52,251 bases of DNA from Betaproteobacteria bacterium (GTDB lineage Bacteria > Pseudomonadota > Gammaproteobacteria > Burkholderiales > Casimicrobiaceae), in the NCBI GenBank assembly GCA_016192065.1, contig JACPUX010000062.1:1-52251 (forward strand), given 5' to 3'. The position numbers and the translations under genes were made by a program. Below the pieces are notes generated by a model. It was not told the origin of the DNA, ran no database searches, and saw only the letters and a list, made by a program, of their open reading frames with translations. Of the stretch, positions 25,805 to 37,696 are shown piece after piece (position 1 is the stretch's first letter; each line of letters opens with the position of its first letter).

Positions 25805-28543
25805 TCAATGCGCTTTCTCCCAATTCGGGCCACTGCCCACTTCGACCAGCAAGGGCACCTCGAGCTTCGCCACTTCGGTCATCAGTCGCGGCAGGGTGCC
25901 CTGCACGTGGCGCAGTTCGGCGTGCGGCACTTCGAGCACCAGTTCGTCGTGCACTTGCAAGAGCAGCCGCGTGCCCAGTTGCTCGCGTTCGAGCCATTGC
26001 TGGACGCGAATCATGGCGAGTTTGACCAAGTCCGCCGCGGTGCCTTGCATGGGCGCGTTGATCGCGGCGCGCTCCGCGCCCTGACGCCGCGGGCCGCCGC
26101 CGGCGTTGATGTCTGGAATCCACAAACGGCGCCCGAAGACCGTTTCGACGTAGCCCTGGGCACGCGCCAATTCACGGGTCTGTTGCATGTACTGGGCCAC
26201 GCCGGGATAGCGCGCGAAATAGCGGTCGATATACGCCTGCGCGGCCGTGCGATCGATATTGAGCTGGGCCGCCAGGCCAAAGGCCGACATGCCGTAGATC
26301 AGCCCGAAGTTGATCGCCTTGGTGTAGCGGCGCTGCTCGGGGCTTACTTCGGCCAGCGGCACGCCAAAAATTTCGGCGGCGGTGGCGCGGTGAATGTCGG
26401 CGCCTTCGTGGAAGGCCTGGCGCAAATTGGCGTCGCCCGACAGATGCGCCATGATGCGCAATTCGATTTGCGAATAATCGGCAGAGACGATTTCGCTGCC
26501 CGGCGGGGCGATGAAGGCCTCACGAATCCGCCGACCCTCGGGCGTGCGCACTGGAATGTTTTGCAAGTTGGGGTCGGAACTGGCCAGGCGCCCGGTGACC
26601 GCGGTGGCTTGCGCAAAGTGGGTGTGCACGCGCCCGGTACGCGGATTCACCATTTGCGGCAGCTTGTCGGTGTACGTGGACTTCAACTTGGAAAAGCCGC
26701 GATGCTCCAGCAGTAGCTTGGGCAAAGGAAAGTCCGCGGCCAGTTCCTGCAAGACGTCCTCGTCGGTGGAAGGCTGGCCGGTGGGGGTTTTCTTTTTCAC
26801 CGGCAGTCCCAGTCGATTGAACAGGATTTCCTGAATCTGCTTGGGTGAACCAAGGTTGAAGGGCTGCCCGGCCAAAACATGCGCACGCTGTTCCAATTCC
26901 AGAATGCGCGCACCGAGTTCGTGGCTCTGCCGCGCCAGCAAGGCGGTATCGAGCAACACGCCGTGGCGCTCCATGATGAAGAGCACTTCGCGCGTGGGCA
27001 GTTCGATGTTCTCGTACACACTCTTGAGCTGGTCGTCCGTGGCCAGGCGCGGGTAGAGGGTCTGATGCAGTTGCAAGGTGATGTCGGCATCTTCGGCGGA
27101 GTATTCGGTGGCGCGGTCGATGGCCACCTGCTCGAAACCGATCTGGTTCACCCCTTTGCCGCAGACCTCGGCGTAGCTGATGGTCTTGACACCTAAATGC
27201 CGCATCGCCAGGCTGTCCATGTCGTGCGGCTTGTGGCTCTCAAGCACATAAGATTCGAGCAGGGTGTCGTGGGCGATGCCTTGCACCGCCACGCCTTGAT
27301 TCATGAGAATGTGCTGATCGTACTTGCCGTTCTGCGCGAGCTTTTTCTTGGCAGGGCTCTGAAACCAGGGCTTGAGCCGCGCCAGCACATGGGTGATTTC
27401 CAATTGCCGGGGCGCGCCAGCGTAGTCGTGCGTGAGCGGTAAGTAAAACGCGACGCCAGCCTGCACACAAAAGGACAGTCCCACCAGTTCGGCCCGCAGC
27501 GGATCGAGGCCGGTGGTCTCGGTATCGAAGGCGGCAAGCTCCGACTCTTCCAGCAGTGCGATGAGGCGCCCCAGGGCGTGTTCATCGAGTATGGTGTGAT
27601 AGTTCCGGGTGGACACTGCCTGCGCGGGTGGCGGGTCCTCCAGCAGCACCGCGGGTGCAGCGCGACCCTCGGCAGGTTGCACCCGGCGACTTTCGAGTTC
27701 CTGCGCGAAACTCTTGAATTCGAAGCGCTGCAAGAGCGGCAGCAGGGTCTCTTCCTGGGGAGCCTGGGCGACCAGCTCGAGCGGATGCACACCCAGGGCG
27801 CAATCGGTCTTCACCTGCAAGAGCCGCTTGGCCTGGGGCAGCCAGTCGCGGCTGGCGCGCAGGTTTTCGCCCACCACCCCGCCGATCTCTTCGGCGTGGA
27901 CCATCAGTTGGTCCAGACTGCCATATTGCGCCAGCCACTTCACCGCAGTCTTGGGTCCCACCTTGGGTACGCCGGGCACGTTGTCGACGCTGTCGCCGAT
28001 TAGGCTCAAGTAGTCGAGCATCTGCGTCGGGCGCACTCCGAATTTGGTCATCACGCCATTTTCATCCAGGATCTCGTTACTCATGGTGTTGACCACGGTG
28101 ACGTGGGGCGTGACCAGTTGGGCGAGATCCTTGTCGCCGCTGGAGATGAGGCAATTCAAACCGGCGGCTTCGGCTTCGCGGGCCAGGGTGCCGATCACAT
28201 CGTCGGCTTCGACGCCCTCGACCATGAGCAGGGGCCAGCCATGTGCGCGAATGAGCTCATGCAAGGGCGCGATCTGCGCCACCAGGTCCGTGGGCATGGG
28301 TGCGCGCTTGGCCTTGTACTCGGGGTACCAGGCGTCGCGAAAGGTCTTGCCCGGTGCGTCGAACACCACCGCGAATCCCTGCGGCTTGCACTCGGCAATC
28401 AATCGGCGCAACATGGACAAGACGCCGCGCATGGCGCCAGTAGGCTCGCCGCGGGAGGTGCGCAGGTCCGGCAGGGCGTGAAAGGCGCGGTAGAGGTACG
28501 ACGATCCATCCACCAAGACGAGCAACTTCTCGCGATGTATCAA
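25805..28543 (-). CDS. polA: DNA polymerase I
   Basis: 912 residues, close to the usual length (928 in E. coli). It fills gaps and removes RNA primers. The N-terminal 5' exonuclease begins at once (VDGSSYLYRAFHALPDL). The 3' proofreading domain keeps its acidic residues (AFDTETTGLDPL), so it is probably active. Polymerase motifs A (DYSQIELRIMAHLS), B (RRYTKAINFGLIYGMS) and C (LQVHDELVLE) are intact. The start is TTG 28543, with GGGAAG a few bases upstream; no ATG fits. This start overlaps, on the other strand, the first codons of the LOG-family gene. Confidence 0.95.
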   Translation of the reverse strand: MIHREKLLVLVDGSSYLYRAFHALPDLRTSRGEPTGAMRGVLSMLRRLIAECKPQGFAVVFDAPGKTFRDAWYPEYKAKRAPMPTDLVAQIAPLHELIRAHGWPLLMVEGVEADDVIGTLAREAEAAGLNCLISSGDKDLAQLVTPHVTVVNTMSNEILDENGVMTKFGVRPTQMLDYLSLIGDSVDNVPGVPKVGPKTAVKWLAQYGSLDQLMVHAEEIGGVVGENLRASRDWLPQAKRLLQVKTDCALGVHPLELVAQAPQEETLLPLLQRFEFKSFAQELESRRVQPAEGRAAPAVLLEDPPPAQAVSTRNYHTILDEHALGRLIALLEESELAAFDTETTGLDPLRAELVGLSFCVQAGVAFYLPLTHDYAGAPRQLEITHVLARLKPWFQSPAKKKLAQNGKYDQHILMNQGVAVQGIAHDTLLESYVLESHKPHDMDSLAMRHLGVKTISYAEVCGKGVNQIGFEQVAIDRATEYSAEDADITLQLHQTLYPRLATDDQLKSVYENIELPTREVLFIMERHGVLLDTALLARQSHELGARILELEQRAHVLAGQPFNLGSPKQIQEILFNRLGLPVKKKTPTGQPSTDEDVLQELAADFPLPKLLLEHRGFSKLKSTYTDKLPQMVNPRTGRVHTHFAQATAVTGRLASSDPNLQNIPVRTPEGRRIREAFIAPPGSEIVSADYSQIELRIMAHLSGDANLRQAFHEGADIHRATAAEIFGVPLAEVSPEQRRYTKAINFGLIYGMSAFGLAAQLNIDRTAAQAYIDRYFARYPGVAQYMQQTRELARAQGYVETVFGRRLWIPDINAGGGPRRQGAERAAINAPMQGTAADLVKLAMIRVQQWLEREQLGTRLLLQVHDELVLEVPHAELRHVQGTLPRLMTEVAKLEVPLLVEVGSGPNWEKAH

Positions 28544-29260
28544 ACCAAGCTTCCCAAGATGATCGACCCCGGTCAGGCGGCCATCAATTACACGGCCCAA
28601 GAGGCCTGGCGGGTGTTCGGGATTATGGCAGAATTCGTCGCCGCCACGGAGCGGCTGGCCAATATCCGCCCGGCCGTGACGATTTGGGGCAGCGCCCGGG
28701 TGAAGCCGGGACACCCCTATTACCAGATGACCGAGCAGCTCGCGCGGCTCCTATCCGATTCGGGCTTCAGCGTGATTTCCGGCGGCGGGCCTGGGCTCAT
28801 GGAGGCGGCCAATCGCGGTGCCTATTTCGGCAAGTCCCCCTCGGTCGGGCTCAACATCGCCTTGCCGCACGAACAGGTCGCCAATCAGTTTCAGGACGTA
28901 TCCCAGAATTTCCACTACTTCTTTTCGCGCAAAGTGATGTTCGTGCGCTTCGCCACGGCCTTTGTGGCGACCCCGGGCGGTTTCGGCACGCTCGACGAGC
29001 TGATGGAATGCCTCACCCTGGTGCAAACCGGCAAGACCCGGCGGATTCCCATCATCCTTATGGGCAGCGAGTTCTGGGGCGGGCTGCTGGCGTGGTTCCG
29101 CAGCCGATTGGTGGCTGAGGGCATGATCAATGCCGAGGACCTCGATCTGGTGCAAGTGATCGACCAGCCGCAGGAGATTGTCGACGCCATATTCCGCTAC
29201 TACGAAACCCGCGGCTTCCAGCCCACCAAAGCCGAACGAGACATGATGCTCAATTTGTAG
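28535..29260 (+). CDS. LOG family protein (TIGR00730-type Rossmann fold)
   Basis: 241 residues. SGGGPGLMEAANRGAY and TPGGFGTLDELMECLTLVQT are the phosphoribohydrolase motifs (PGGxGTxxE) of LOG/YvdD proteins, which release cytokinin-like bases or act on nucleotide 5'-monophosphates. The bacterial role is uncertain. The start is ATG 28535, or ATG 28559 eight residues later; neither has a clear ribosome site, and the family's N-terminal helix (AQEAWRVFGIMAEFV) requires one of them. The 5' end overlaps that of polA on the other strand. Confidence 0.9.
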   Translation: MYQTKLPKMIDPGQAAINYTAQEAWRVFGIMAEFVAATERLANIRPAVTIWGSARVKPGHPYYQMTEQLARLLSDSGFSVISGGGPGLMEAANRGAYFGKSPSVGLNIALPHEQVANQFQDVSQNFHYFFSRKVMFVRFATAFVATPGGFGTLDELMECLTLVQTGKTRRIPIILMGSEFWGGLLAWFRSRLVAEGMINAEDLDLVQVIDQPQEIVDAIFRYYETRGFQPTKAERDMMLNL

Positions 29261-29336
29261 CAGGCCCGAGTGCGCGGTGGTCATCCACGCGGCGTGCCCG
29301 AATCGATGCAACGGGTGGGAGCCGGCCGCCATCTGG

Positions 29337-29342
29337 TAGAAT
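29337..29342 (+). promoter_or_regulatory. Extended -10 element before the DUF2782/thrB operon
   Basis: TGGTAGAAT gives TAGAAT with a TG one base before it (extended -10), 25 bases upstream of ATG 29367. No -35 is needed for this class. It would start a short leader for the DUF2782 - thrB - BPSS1780 genes. Confidence 0.4.
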
Positions 29343-29366
29343 CCTCACAGCTAACCGGACCCCTCC

Positions 29367-29699
29367 ATGCGCAAACTTCTGCTCCTTGCCCTGCTGCTTG
29401 CCGCCCCGGCGATCGCCCAAAAGGCGCCGCCCAAGGATTTGCAGCCCCTGCCTGAACCCCCGCCACCACCGCCCGGCATGACCGAGGACCCGCTGGAGCC
29501 GCAAGTCACCATCGTCAAGCGCGCCGGTGAAACCGTCGAGGAGTATCGCGTTTCAGGCAAGCTCTACATGATGAAGGTCACCCCCGCGCATGGGCGCTCG
29601 TATTACCTCATCGATCATCGTGGTGACGGCACGTTCAGCCGCCAGGACAGCTTCGATTCCGGATTGCGGGTACCACAATGGGTATTGCATCAATTCTGA
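29367..29699 (+). CDS. DUF2782 family exported protein
   Basis: 110 residues. A short signal peptide (LLLLALLLAAPAIA) precedes a Pro-rich stretch (PLPEPPPPPPG) and then the DUF2782 domain (VKRAGETVEEYRVSGKLYMM, KVTPAHGRSYYLID). The family is small and betaproteobacterial, typically found between polA and thrB, which is the arrangement here. Function is unknown; the protein is presumably periplasmic. Confidence 0.88.
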   Translation: MRKLLLLALLLAAPAIAQKAPPKDLQPLPEPPPPPPGMTEDPLEPQVTIVKRAGETVEEYRVSGKLYMMKVTPAHGRSYYLIDHRGDGTFSRQDSFDSGLRVPQWVLHQF

Positions 29700-29835
29700 G
29701 TGTTGGTTTACAAGACAGATAAGTCACGTACCACGCAGCCGCGCCAGGGAGGCGCCCGCAGCGCTTGAACAAACCCCGGGGGCGGCGTCAACAACCCCGG
29801 CAGTTGCGGGCGAGCGCAGGGGCGAACAAGCGAAC

Positions 29836-30780
29836 ATGTCCGTATTCACACCCGTCCACGAAACCGAATTGGCCGCCTGGCTCACACGCTATGCCGTGGG
29901 CGGGGTGAGCATGCTCGAACCGATACCGGTGGGCGTGGAAAACAGCAATTTCTTCCTCACCACCGATTCCGGCCGCTATGTGCTCACCCTTTACGAGCGC
30001 ATGCCGGCCGAAGATTTGCCCTTCTACCTCAATCTTATGGCCCACCTGGCTGGGCGCGACGTGCCCTGTCCGGCGCCCCTGGCGGATCGAAGCGGGGCTT
30101 ATTTCAGCCTCCTCAACGGCAAGCCGGCGAGCCTGGTGACTCGTCTCGAAGGCGCGGCCCTGGCGCAGCCCAGCCTTGCCGACTGCGCCGAAATGGGCGC
30201 CGGCCTCGCCCGCCTGCACCTGGCCGGGGCAAGCTACCGCAGCCGCCAGGAAAACCGCCGGGGCGCGGCCTGGCGCCGGTCCGCCGCGCGGGCCGTGAAG
30301 CCTTTTCTGGAACCGGAGCAAAAGGAGCTGCTCGAAGCCGAGATGTCCTATCAGCAAGTTGCGCCATCGGGCAAGCTACCCAAGGGTGCCATCCATGGTG
30401 ACCTCTTCCGCGACAATGCGCTGTTCAGCGCCGGGAGACTGACCGGCATCATCGATTTCGGTTTCGCCGCCACCGACCTGTTGGCCTACGATTTGGCCAT
30501 CACCGTCAACGATTGGTGCCTCGCCCCGGGGGGTGGCCTCGATTCCGCGCGCAGCGCCGCGCTGTTGCGCGCCTACCACGCCAATCGTCCCCTGCAGGCG
30601 GCGGAAACCGAGGCCTGGCCCCGACTCCTGCGGACCGCGGCACTGCGTTTCTGGCTTTCCCGGCTGTACGACCGCCACCTGCCCCGGGTCGGTGATTTGG
30701 TCGACAAGCGCGATCCCGCCCATTTCGAGCGCCTCTTGCGCACCCATGTCGAACTGCCGACCCCATGTCCGCTCAGCTGA
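29836..30780 (+). CDS. thrB: Homoserine kinase (ThrB type II)
   Basis: 314 residues. It phosphorylates homoserine on the way to threonine. It belongs to the choline-kinase-like fold, not the GHMP family: GVENSNFFLTT at the ATP loop, HGDLFRDNALF as the catalytic Brenner-like motif, and IDFGFAATDLLAYDLA with the metal-binding Asp. ATG 29836 begins the conserved VFTPVHETELAAWL. The ribosome site is weak. Its last 16 bases overlap the start of the BPSS1780-family gene, so the two are coupled. Confidence 0.93.
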   Translation: MSVFTPVHETELAAWLTRYAVGGVSMLEPIPVGVENSNFFLTTDSGRYVLTLYERMPAEDLPFYLNLMAHLAGRDVPCPAPLADRSGAYFSLLNGKPASLVTRLEGAALAQPSLADCAEMGAGLARLHLAGASYRSRQENRRGAAWRRSAARAVKPFLEPEQKELLEAEMSYQQVAPSGKLPKGAIHGDLFRDNALFSAGRLTGIIDFGFAATDLLAYDLAITVNDWCLAPGGGLDSARSAALLRAYHANRPLQAAETEAWPRLLRTAALRFWLSRLYDRHLPRVGDLVDKRDPAHFERLLRTHVELPTPCPLS

Positions 30781-31586
30781 AAGCCGCTCCCGCGTTTCGT
30801 GTCCTGCCCCCCGTCGCCGGCCTGGGTTGGTTGCGGGGCGCTTCGATTCTGCTGGCTGGGGCGCGGCTGACTTGGCTCTTGTTCTTCGTTTGCTACATCG
30901 TCATCCTGGGCTTGATCTCGATCATTCCGATCATCGGGACGCCGCTGGCAACGGTGCTCAAGCCGGTGTTCACGGTGGGATTCCTGGCCGCCGCCTGGAC
31001 CCAGACCCGCGGGCAGAAACCGGCCCTGGCCGATCTCTTCCGGGGCTTTCAAGCCAATCTGCGCGCGCTCATCCCGCTGGGCCTGGCCTACTGGGCGGCC
31101 ATCAACCTGGCCATGCTGAGCACCGCGCTGATCGACGGGGGCGTCTTCATCGGCGCGATCTTCCTCGGCCAGCCCCTGCCCGAGGACTTCCTCACTCGGG
31201 CGGAAACGCAGTGGGTCATGCTGCTTTCCGTGGCCTGCGCCCTGCCGGCCATTTTGGCAATGTGGTTCGCCCCGGCTTTGGTGGTATTCGATGAACTGCC
31301 TTGGTACACCGCGATCCGTCTTTCCCTGGCCGCCACGGTGGCCAATTGGCGCGCTTTCCTGGTGCTGGGCGCCACGGTGTTTCTGTTCTCGGCCATGCTG
31401 CCGGCGCTCGCCCTGCAAGTGTTGGTGCTGCTCTTCGGCCCGGCCGGCCTGGGCTTTGCGCTGGTCGTGCTGATGCCCTGGTGGATGGCGCTGATGACCA
31501 CTCTGTGCATCAGTGACTACGTGAGTTACCTCGACACTTTCCATCCCGAGGCGCCGCGGCCGGAACCGGAAGCTCCTGCCGCCTGA
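30765..31586 (+). CDS. BPSS1780-family membrane protein, second copy
   Basis: 273 residues with about six hydrophobic helices. The same landmarks as the family are present in a divergent form: PPVAGLGWLRGASILLAG, PALADLFRGFQAN, FAPALVVFDELPWYTAIRLS, NWRAFLVLGA. The C-terminus is Pro/Glu-rich. The ATG overlaps the thrB stop region by 16 bases, so it belongs to the DUF2782-thrB transcript. It is only distantly similar to the copy at 17674-18516. Function is unknown. Confidence 0.87.
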   Translation: MSAQLKAAPAFRVLPPVAGLGWLRGASILLAGARLTWLLFFVCYIVILGLISIIPIIGTPLATVLKPVFTVGFLAAAWTQTRGQKPALADLFRGFQANLRALIPLGLAYWAAINLAMLSTALIDGGVFIGAIFLGQPLPEDFLTRAETQWVMLLSVACALPAILAMWFAPALVVFDELPWYTAIRLSLAATVANWRAFLVLGATVFLFSAMLPALALQVLVLLFGPAGLGFALVVLMPWWMALMTTLCISDYVSYLDTFHPEAPRPEPEAPAA

Positions 31587-31769
31587 GCGATCCGCCGCCC
31601 CCCGGCTCGGCAAAGTAGCCCAAAGCCCTTGCCGGAAGCGCCTTGCACGGCTACTCTACGGTTTCCGGCTCGCCGTCGGTGGCCGGCAAGAGCGGGAATG
31701 AGCGTCTTTTCCCGCCCTGTTCCCAGCGCCGCGACCTTCGTCTCGCTGGCATTCTTGCAACCAGAGGGT

Positions 31770-33527
31770 ATGACATTGGTCTTCGGTCTGTTTTCAAAAC
31801 GCGAGGAAGACACGGCGCGCGACCCGCTCGCCGAAGGTTCGGCTCGCGCCGCGCGCTGGGCGGCGGCACTGCCGCGCATTGAGCCGGCAACGGCGCGCCG
31901 CGAAGTGCTGGAGATGCTCGCCGAACGGGTGGAGCGCGTGGCCAGGCTCACACCCGAACGCCTTGCCGGTCTCTTGACCGTCGATGAGTCGCTCGACTGG
32001 CTGCGCCTCACCCTGGCCACCCAATACGTAACTGCCGCGCGCGGCACCGGCTCGATCGAAGAGGGTTTGTGGCGCGACAACATCGAGTTCGCCAATACCT
32101 TCACCCAAGCCTATCAGCGCTTCTTCCTTATCGTCGAGGAGGACCTCGGCGCGCGCAAATGGCGGGTACTGCTGCCGCGCCTGTCGGTGCGCATGATGCA
32201 GCAGATGATGGTGGACGCCAAGTTCCGGCTCTTTCGCTTCGAGCGCTGGATACCGGCGAAATGGCAGACCCTGCACAAGCTCTACCGGCTCTGCGCCAAA
32301 GACGGCAGCGCCGAGGAGAGCATGACGGTACAGTCCGGCGGTGAGGGCGGCACGCACACCTCGGTGGCTTCGACTTACCTGCAGGTGCTGATGCTGCAAC
32401 TGGTCAATGCCGGCAATCTGCCCCCGCCGCAGCTCGAATGGGTAGCCCGGCAGTTGCCGGTCTGGGTGCAAACCCTGGGCCTGAAGCTAAGCGGGCATAT
32501 GCCCACCAACGGCGGTTTCTACGTTGATCCGGGGTCGACTTCCGGCTTGCATCGCCTTGACGACCACCCGCCTTCCGGGGCGCTCTTTTTCCAGACCGCG
32601 AGTCTCGAAGCGGCGCTCTACCAGCAACGCGTCGAAACCGAAAGAGAACTCGCCCGCGCCACGATCAGGGACCGGGACCGCATGATCGACTTGCGCGGCA
32701 GGCTCGAATTCCTCGACAAGCTCGCCACCCAGTTCGCCATGAACTTCCACCCGCTCACGCGGCGGGGCAACCGCGAAGACACCGATGCGCGGGTGCGCAT
32801 CGTGGTGGGCTTCCAACTGGTATGCAAGGCGGTGAAGGAACAGCCGCGTGCCGAGCCATTCCCCGACAGCGGCGGCAGCAACGACGGCTACACCGTCGCC
32901 TACGAGGACGTCGCCGCCAGCGATGTCTATGGCTTCTTCCAGACCCCTGGCAACACTGTGACCCCGGCGGGGCCGGTGGCGCGCGGCGCCACCAATTTTG
33001 AAAACCTGCGCTGCAACTATTGGCGCCTGGTGGACCGCAGCGTCAGTGGCGTACGCGTGCTGGCCCCGGCCAATGAAGCCGAGTGCACCACCATCGGCAC
33101 TTTGGTGGCGATCCACGTCGAGGGCGAATCGAGCTGGCTTCTGGGCATCGTGCGCCGCCTACGCCATGAATCCGCCCGCGAAACCGATATCGGTATCGAA
33201 GTGGTTGCGCACAATTTGGTGCAGGTGCAACTTCAAGCCTTCACCCCCACCGCCGAGGGCTACAAGGAGGCCGAAACCATCACCGGCTTCCCGCACAACT
33301 TCTATGGGCTGTACCTGCCCGCCGAGGAAAGTTCACCCAAGCGCAAGGAACGCACGCTGATCATTCCTCGTGAAGAGTTCGACAGCCATAAGCCCGAGGA
33401 GCCGCTGTCGCTGGTCGCAGGTCAGTTCGTTTACACCATCGGCCTCAGGCACCCGCTGGAAAAGCAGGCCGATTGGGCCTGGGCGGCGCTGGAGGTATTG
33501 AACCGCAAGCCGGTGCCGGAACCCTGA
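31770..33527 (+). CDS. Large cytoplasmic protein with C-terminal PilZ-like domain (paralogue 1)
   Basis: 585 residues, no signal or membrane segment. The N-terminal 200 residues are helical (LLTVDESLDWLRLTLATQYV, FRFERWIPAKW). The C-terminal 200 contain a PilZ-like domain: WRLVDRSVSG gives D422-x-S424-x-x-G427, followed by GTLVAIHVEG, WLLGIVRRLRH and IGIEVVAHNLVQVQLQAF. The arginine motif RxxxR that normally precedes it and binds cyclic di-GMP is not seen, so ligand binding is uncertain. ATG 31770 aligns with the start of the paralogue that follows; AGAGGG lies very close before it. An ATG at 31698 is also possible. Confidence 0.8.
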   Translation: MTLVFGLFSKREEDTARDPLAEGSARAARWAAALPRIEPATARREVLEMLAERVERVARLTPERLAGLLTVDESLDWLRLTLATQYVTAARGTGSIEEGLWRDNIEFANTFTQAYQRFFLIVEEDLGARKWRVLLPRLSVRMMQQMMVDAKFRLFRFERWIPAKWQTLHKLYRLCAKDGSAEESMTVQSGGEGGTHTSVASTYLQVLMLQLVNAGNLPPPQLEWVARQLPVWVQTLGLKLSGHMPTNGGFYVDPGSTSGLHRLDDHPPSGALFFQTASLEAALYQQRVETERELARATIRDRDRMIDLRGRLEFLDKLATQFAMNFHPLTRRGNREDTDARVRIVVGFQLVCKAVKEQPRAEPFPDSGGSNDGYTVAYEDVAASDVYGFFQTPGNTVTPAGPVARGATNFENLRCNYWRLVDRSVSGVRVLAPANEAECTTIGTLVAIHVEGESSWLLGIVRRLRHESARETDIGIEVVAHNLVQVQLQAFTPTAEGYKEAETITGFPHNFYGLYLPAEESSPKRKERTLIIPREEFDSHKPEEPLSLVAGQFVYTIGLRHPLEKQADWAWAALEVLNRKPVPEP

Positions 33528-33611
33528 ACCTAGAGGTCGATAGAACACATCGCGCCAGCGCGTCGAGCGCTGTGGCGCCGCAGCGAGCCGCAGGCGGAAA
33601 GAGCCGAGAAC

Positions 33612-35396
33612 ATGGGGATACGAGATCTACTGAAGAGCGTGACGCGCCGCCACGACGACGCCGATGACGTATTGGCGGCGATCGATCGAGTCGCCCCCTG
33701 GGTGCGCCGCCTTCCGCGCGACGACCCTGGCGCCGCCGCGGTACGCATTGTCGGCCTGCTGCACCAGCGCGTTTTGCAGCAGCGTCCACTGCAACCGGAA
33801 CGGCTCGCCGCGACCCTGCGCCTCGACCGCATGACCGAATGGGCGGTCAGCGGGCTCACCACCCAATACGTGGCCAATGCCGTGCATAGCGCGCAGGAAC
33901 AGGACTTGTTGGTCGAGGCGGCAGAACTGATCAGCTCCTACACCGACTCTTACACGCTTTTCCTGCGCCAGTTCGAAGAGGCCCCGCGGGACAACCTCTG
34001 GCGCCCGTTCCTGGCGCCAACCTTGGTGCGGCTGCTGCGCCACCTGCGCGCCGACTGTAAGCTGCGCTTGTTGCGGTACGAGCGCTGGATTCCGGCGAAG
34101 TGGCGCGAAGTGCATCGAATTTTCCGCGTCGCCCTTGATCATGGCTGCGTCGAGGAACACTTCAAGATGCCCACGCGCACCGACGCCGAAGCCTGGACTT
34201 CGGTAATGCGTGAGTACCTCGACATCCTGCTCTTGCATCGGCTCGACAGCGGCAACCTGAGTTCCTTCGAACTGGAGTGGGCGGCGCGGCGCCTGACCGG
34301 CTGGGTCGAAGCGCTGGACTTGCGGCTCACCGCCGAACCGCAGACCACCACCGGCTTCGAGATTGACCTTGACGGTACGGCTGGTATCGAACGCCGGGAA
34401 AGCGGCCGCCATGGCTCGCACCTGCTCTATTTCAATGCCGCGCCGCTGGAAGCCGCAATCGACAAGGCCAAGATCGAGATGGAAGCGCGTTTGGCCAAGC
34501 TCCCCAGCAACGAACGCGAACGTATACTCGACGCCGGCACCCGGGTCACACTGCTGGCCAAGCTGCGTGATCGCTTGGCGCAGGAGGCGCCGACGGATCG
34601 TCGCCTCACCCGCAAGAACGTCCAGGGACAAGCGCGAGTGGTGATCGGCATGGAGCAGGTCTGCCTGGCGGTCAAGCACCGCCCCGATTTCCTGCCGCAG
34701 AGAAGCGGCGAAGTGAGCCATGGCGCCGGGTTTACCGTGAGCTTCGGCGACACCTTGCAGTTTCAGATCGGCAAGGGCAGCGCCAGCCCGATTCCTTCGC
34801 TGATTCCGGTCGGCCGCACGGTCGAGAGCTTCGTTTGGCAACTGCACGACCACAGTGCCGACGGTTTGGGCTTCCTCGCTCCGGCGCAACAGGCGCTGCG
34901 CGTGCCGGTGGGTTCGCTGGTGGCCCTGCGCATTGGCGACGAGCGGCAGTGGATCATCGGAATCGTGCGCCGGCTGCGCCAGATCGGCGCGCGCGAGGCC
35001 ACCGTCGGCGTTGAAGTGATCGCGCGCAATCTCTTGCAGGTGCAGCTCCAGGCCTTCACACCCACCGATGGCGGTCTGGTCGAAACCGAAACGGTCTCAA
35101 CCAATCCGAAGAACTTCTACGGCCTCTACTTGCCAGCGGACGAAAGCTCGTCCAAACGCTGGCACAAGACCCTGATCCTCCCGCGCGAGGCATACTCGAG
35201 CTACGACCCTGAACATCCGCTCAGCCTGGCGACCGAGAAATATGTTTACTCGATTTCCCTGCGCCGCCCGCTGGAACGCCAGGCGGACTGGGTGTCGGTG
35301 TCGCTGGAAATCCGCAATCGCCGCCCCACTAATCAGGCCGCGATGGCCATGGCGGAAGGCGACAGCGTCTCGGAAGCACCGCGCGCGCATCGATGA
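33612..35396 (+). CDS. Large cytoplasmic protein with C-terminal PilZ-like domain (paralogue 2)
   Basis: 594 residues, colinear with the gene just upstream. Shared landmarks include LTTQYVANAV, RYERWIPAKWREVHRIFRVA, LEAAIDKAKIEMEARLA, VVIGMEQVCLAVK, D413-x-S415-x-x-G418 in HDHSADGLG, WIIGIVRRLRQ, VGVEVIARNLLQVQLQAFTP and NFYGLYLPADESS. The two genes are 84 bases apart, a tandem duplication that has diverged strongly. This copy also lacks an obvious RxxxR before the PilZ-like domain. They probably form a hetero-oligomer or two branches of one response. Function is not known. Confidence 0.8.
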   Translation: MGIRDLLKSVTRRHDDADDVLAAIDRVAPWVRRLPRDDPGAAAVRIVGLLHQRVLQQRPLQPERLAATLRLDRMTEWAVSGLTTQYVANAVHSAQEQDLLVEAAELISSYTDSYTLFLRQFEEAPRDNLWRPFLAPTLVRLLRHLRADCKLRLLRYERWIPAKWREVHRIFRVALDHGCVEEHFKMPTRTDAEAWTSVMREYLDILLLHRLDSGNLSSFELEWAARRLTGWVEALDLRLTAEPQTTTGFEIDLDGTAGIERRESGRHGSHLLYFNAAPLEAAIDKAKIEMEARLAKLPSNERERILDAGTRVTLLAKLRDRLAQEAPTDRRLTRKNVQGQARVVIGMEQVCLAVKHRPDFLPQRSGEVSHGAGFTVSFGDTLQFQIGKGSASPIPSLIPVGRTVESFVWQLHDHSADGLGFLAPAQQALRVPVGSLVALRIGDERQWIIGIVRRLRQIGAREATVGVEVIARNLLQVQLQAFTPTDGGLVETETVSTNPKNFYGLYLPADESSSKRWHKTLILPREAYSSYDPEHPLSLATEKYVYSISLRRPLERQADWVSVSLEIRNRRPTNQAAMAMAEGDSVSEAPRAHR

Positions 35397-35466
35397 GAAC
35401 GCGCGGCAAGAACTCCGCCAAGCACACTGCTGGTCGCGCGGCTGAGCCTGGGTGGCGCACCTCTCG

Positions 35467-37650
<2,184 letters not shown>

Positions 37651-37696
37651 CGCCGGGAGGCAAAAAATTGGATTATCCCCGCCCGCCCAGGAAAAG

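Noticed and set aside
33552..33578. Hairpin between the two PilZ-like genes as a terminator
   Set aside because: The stem is imperfect and there is no T-run; the 84-base gap fits co-transcription.
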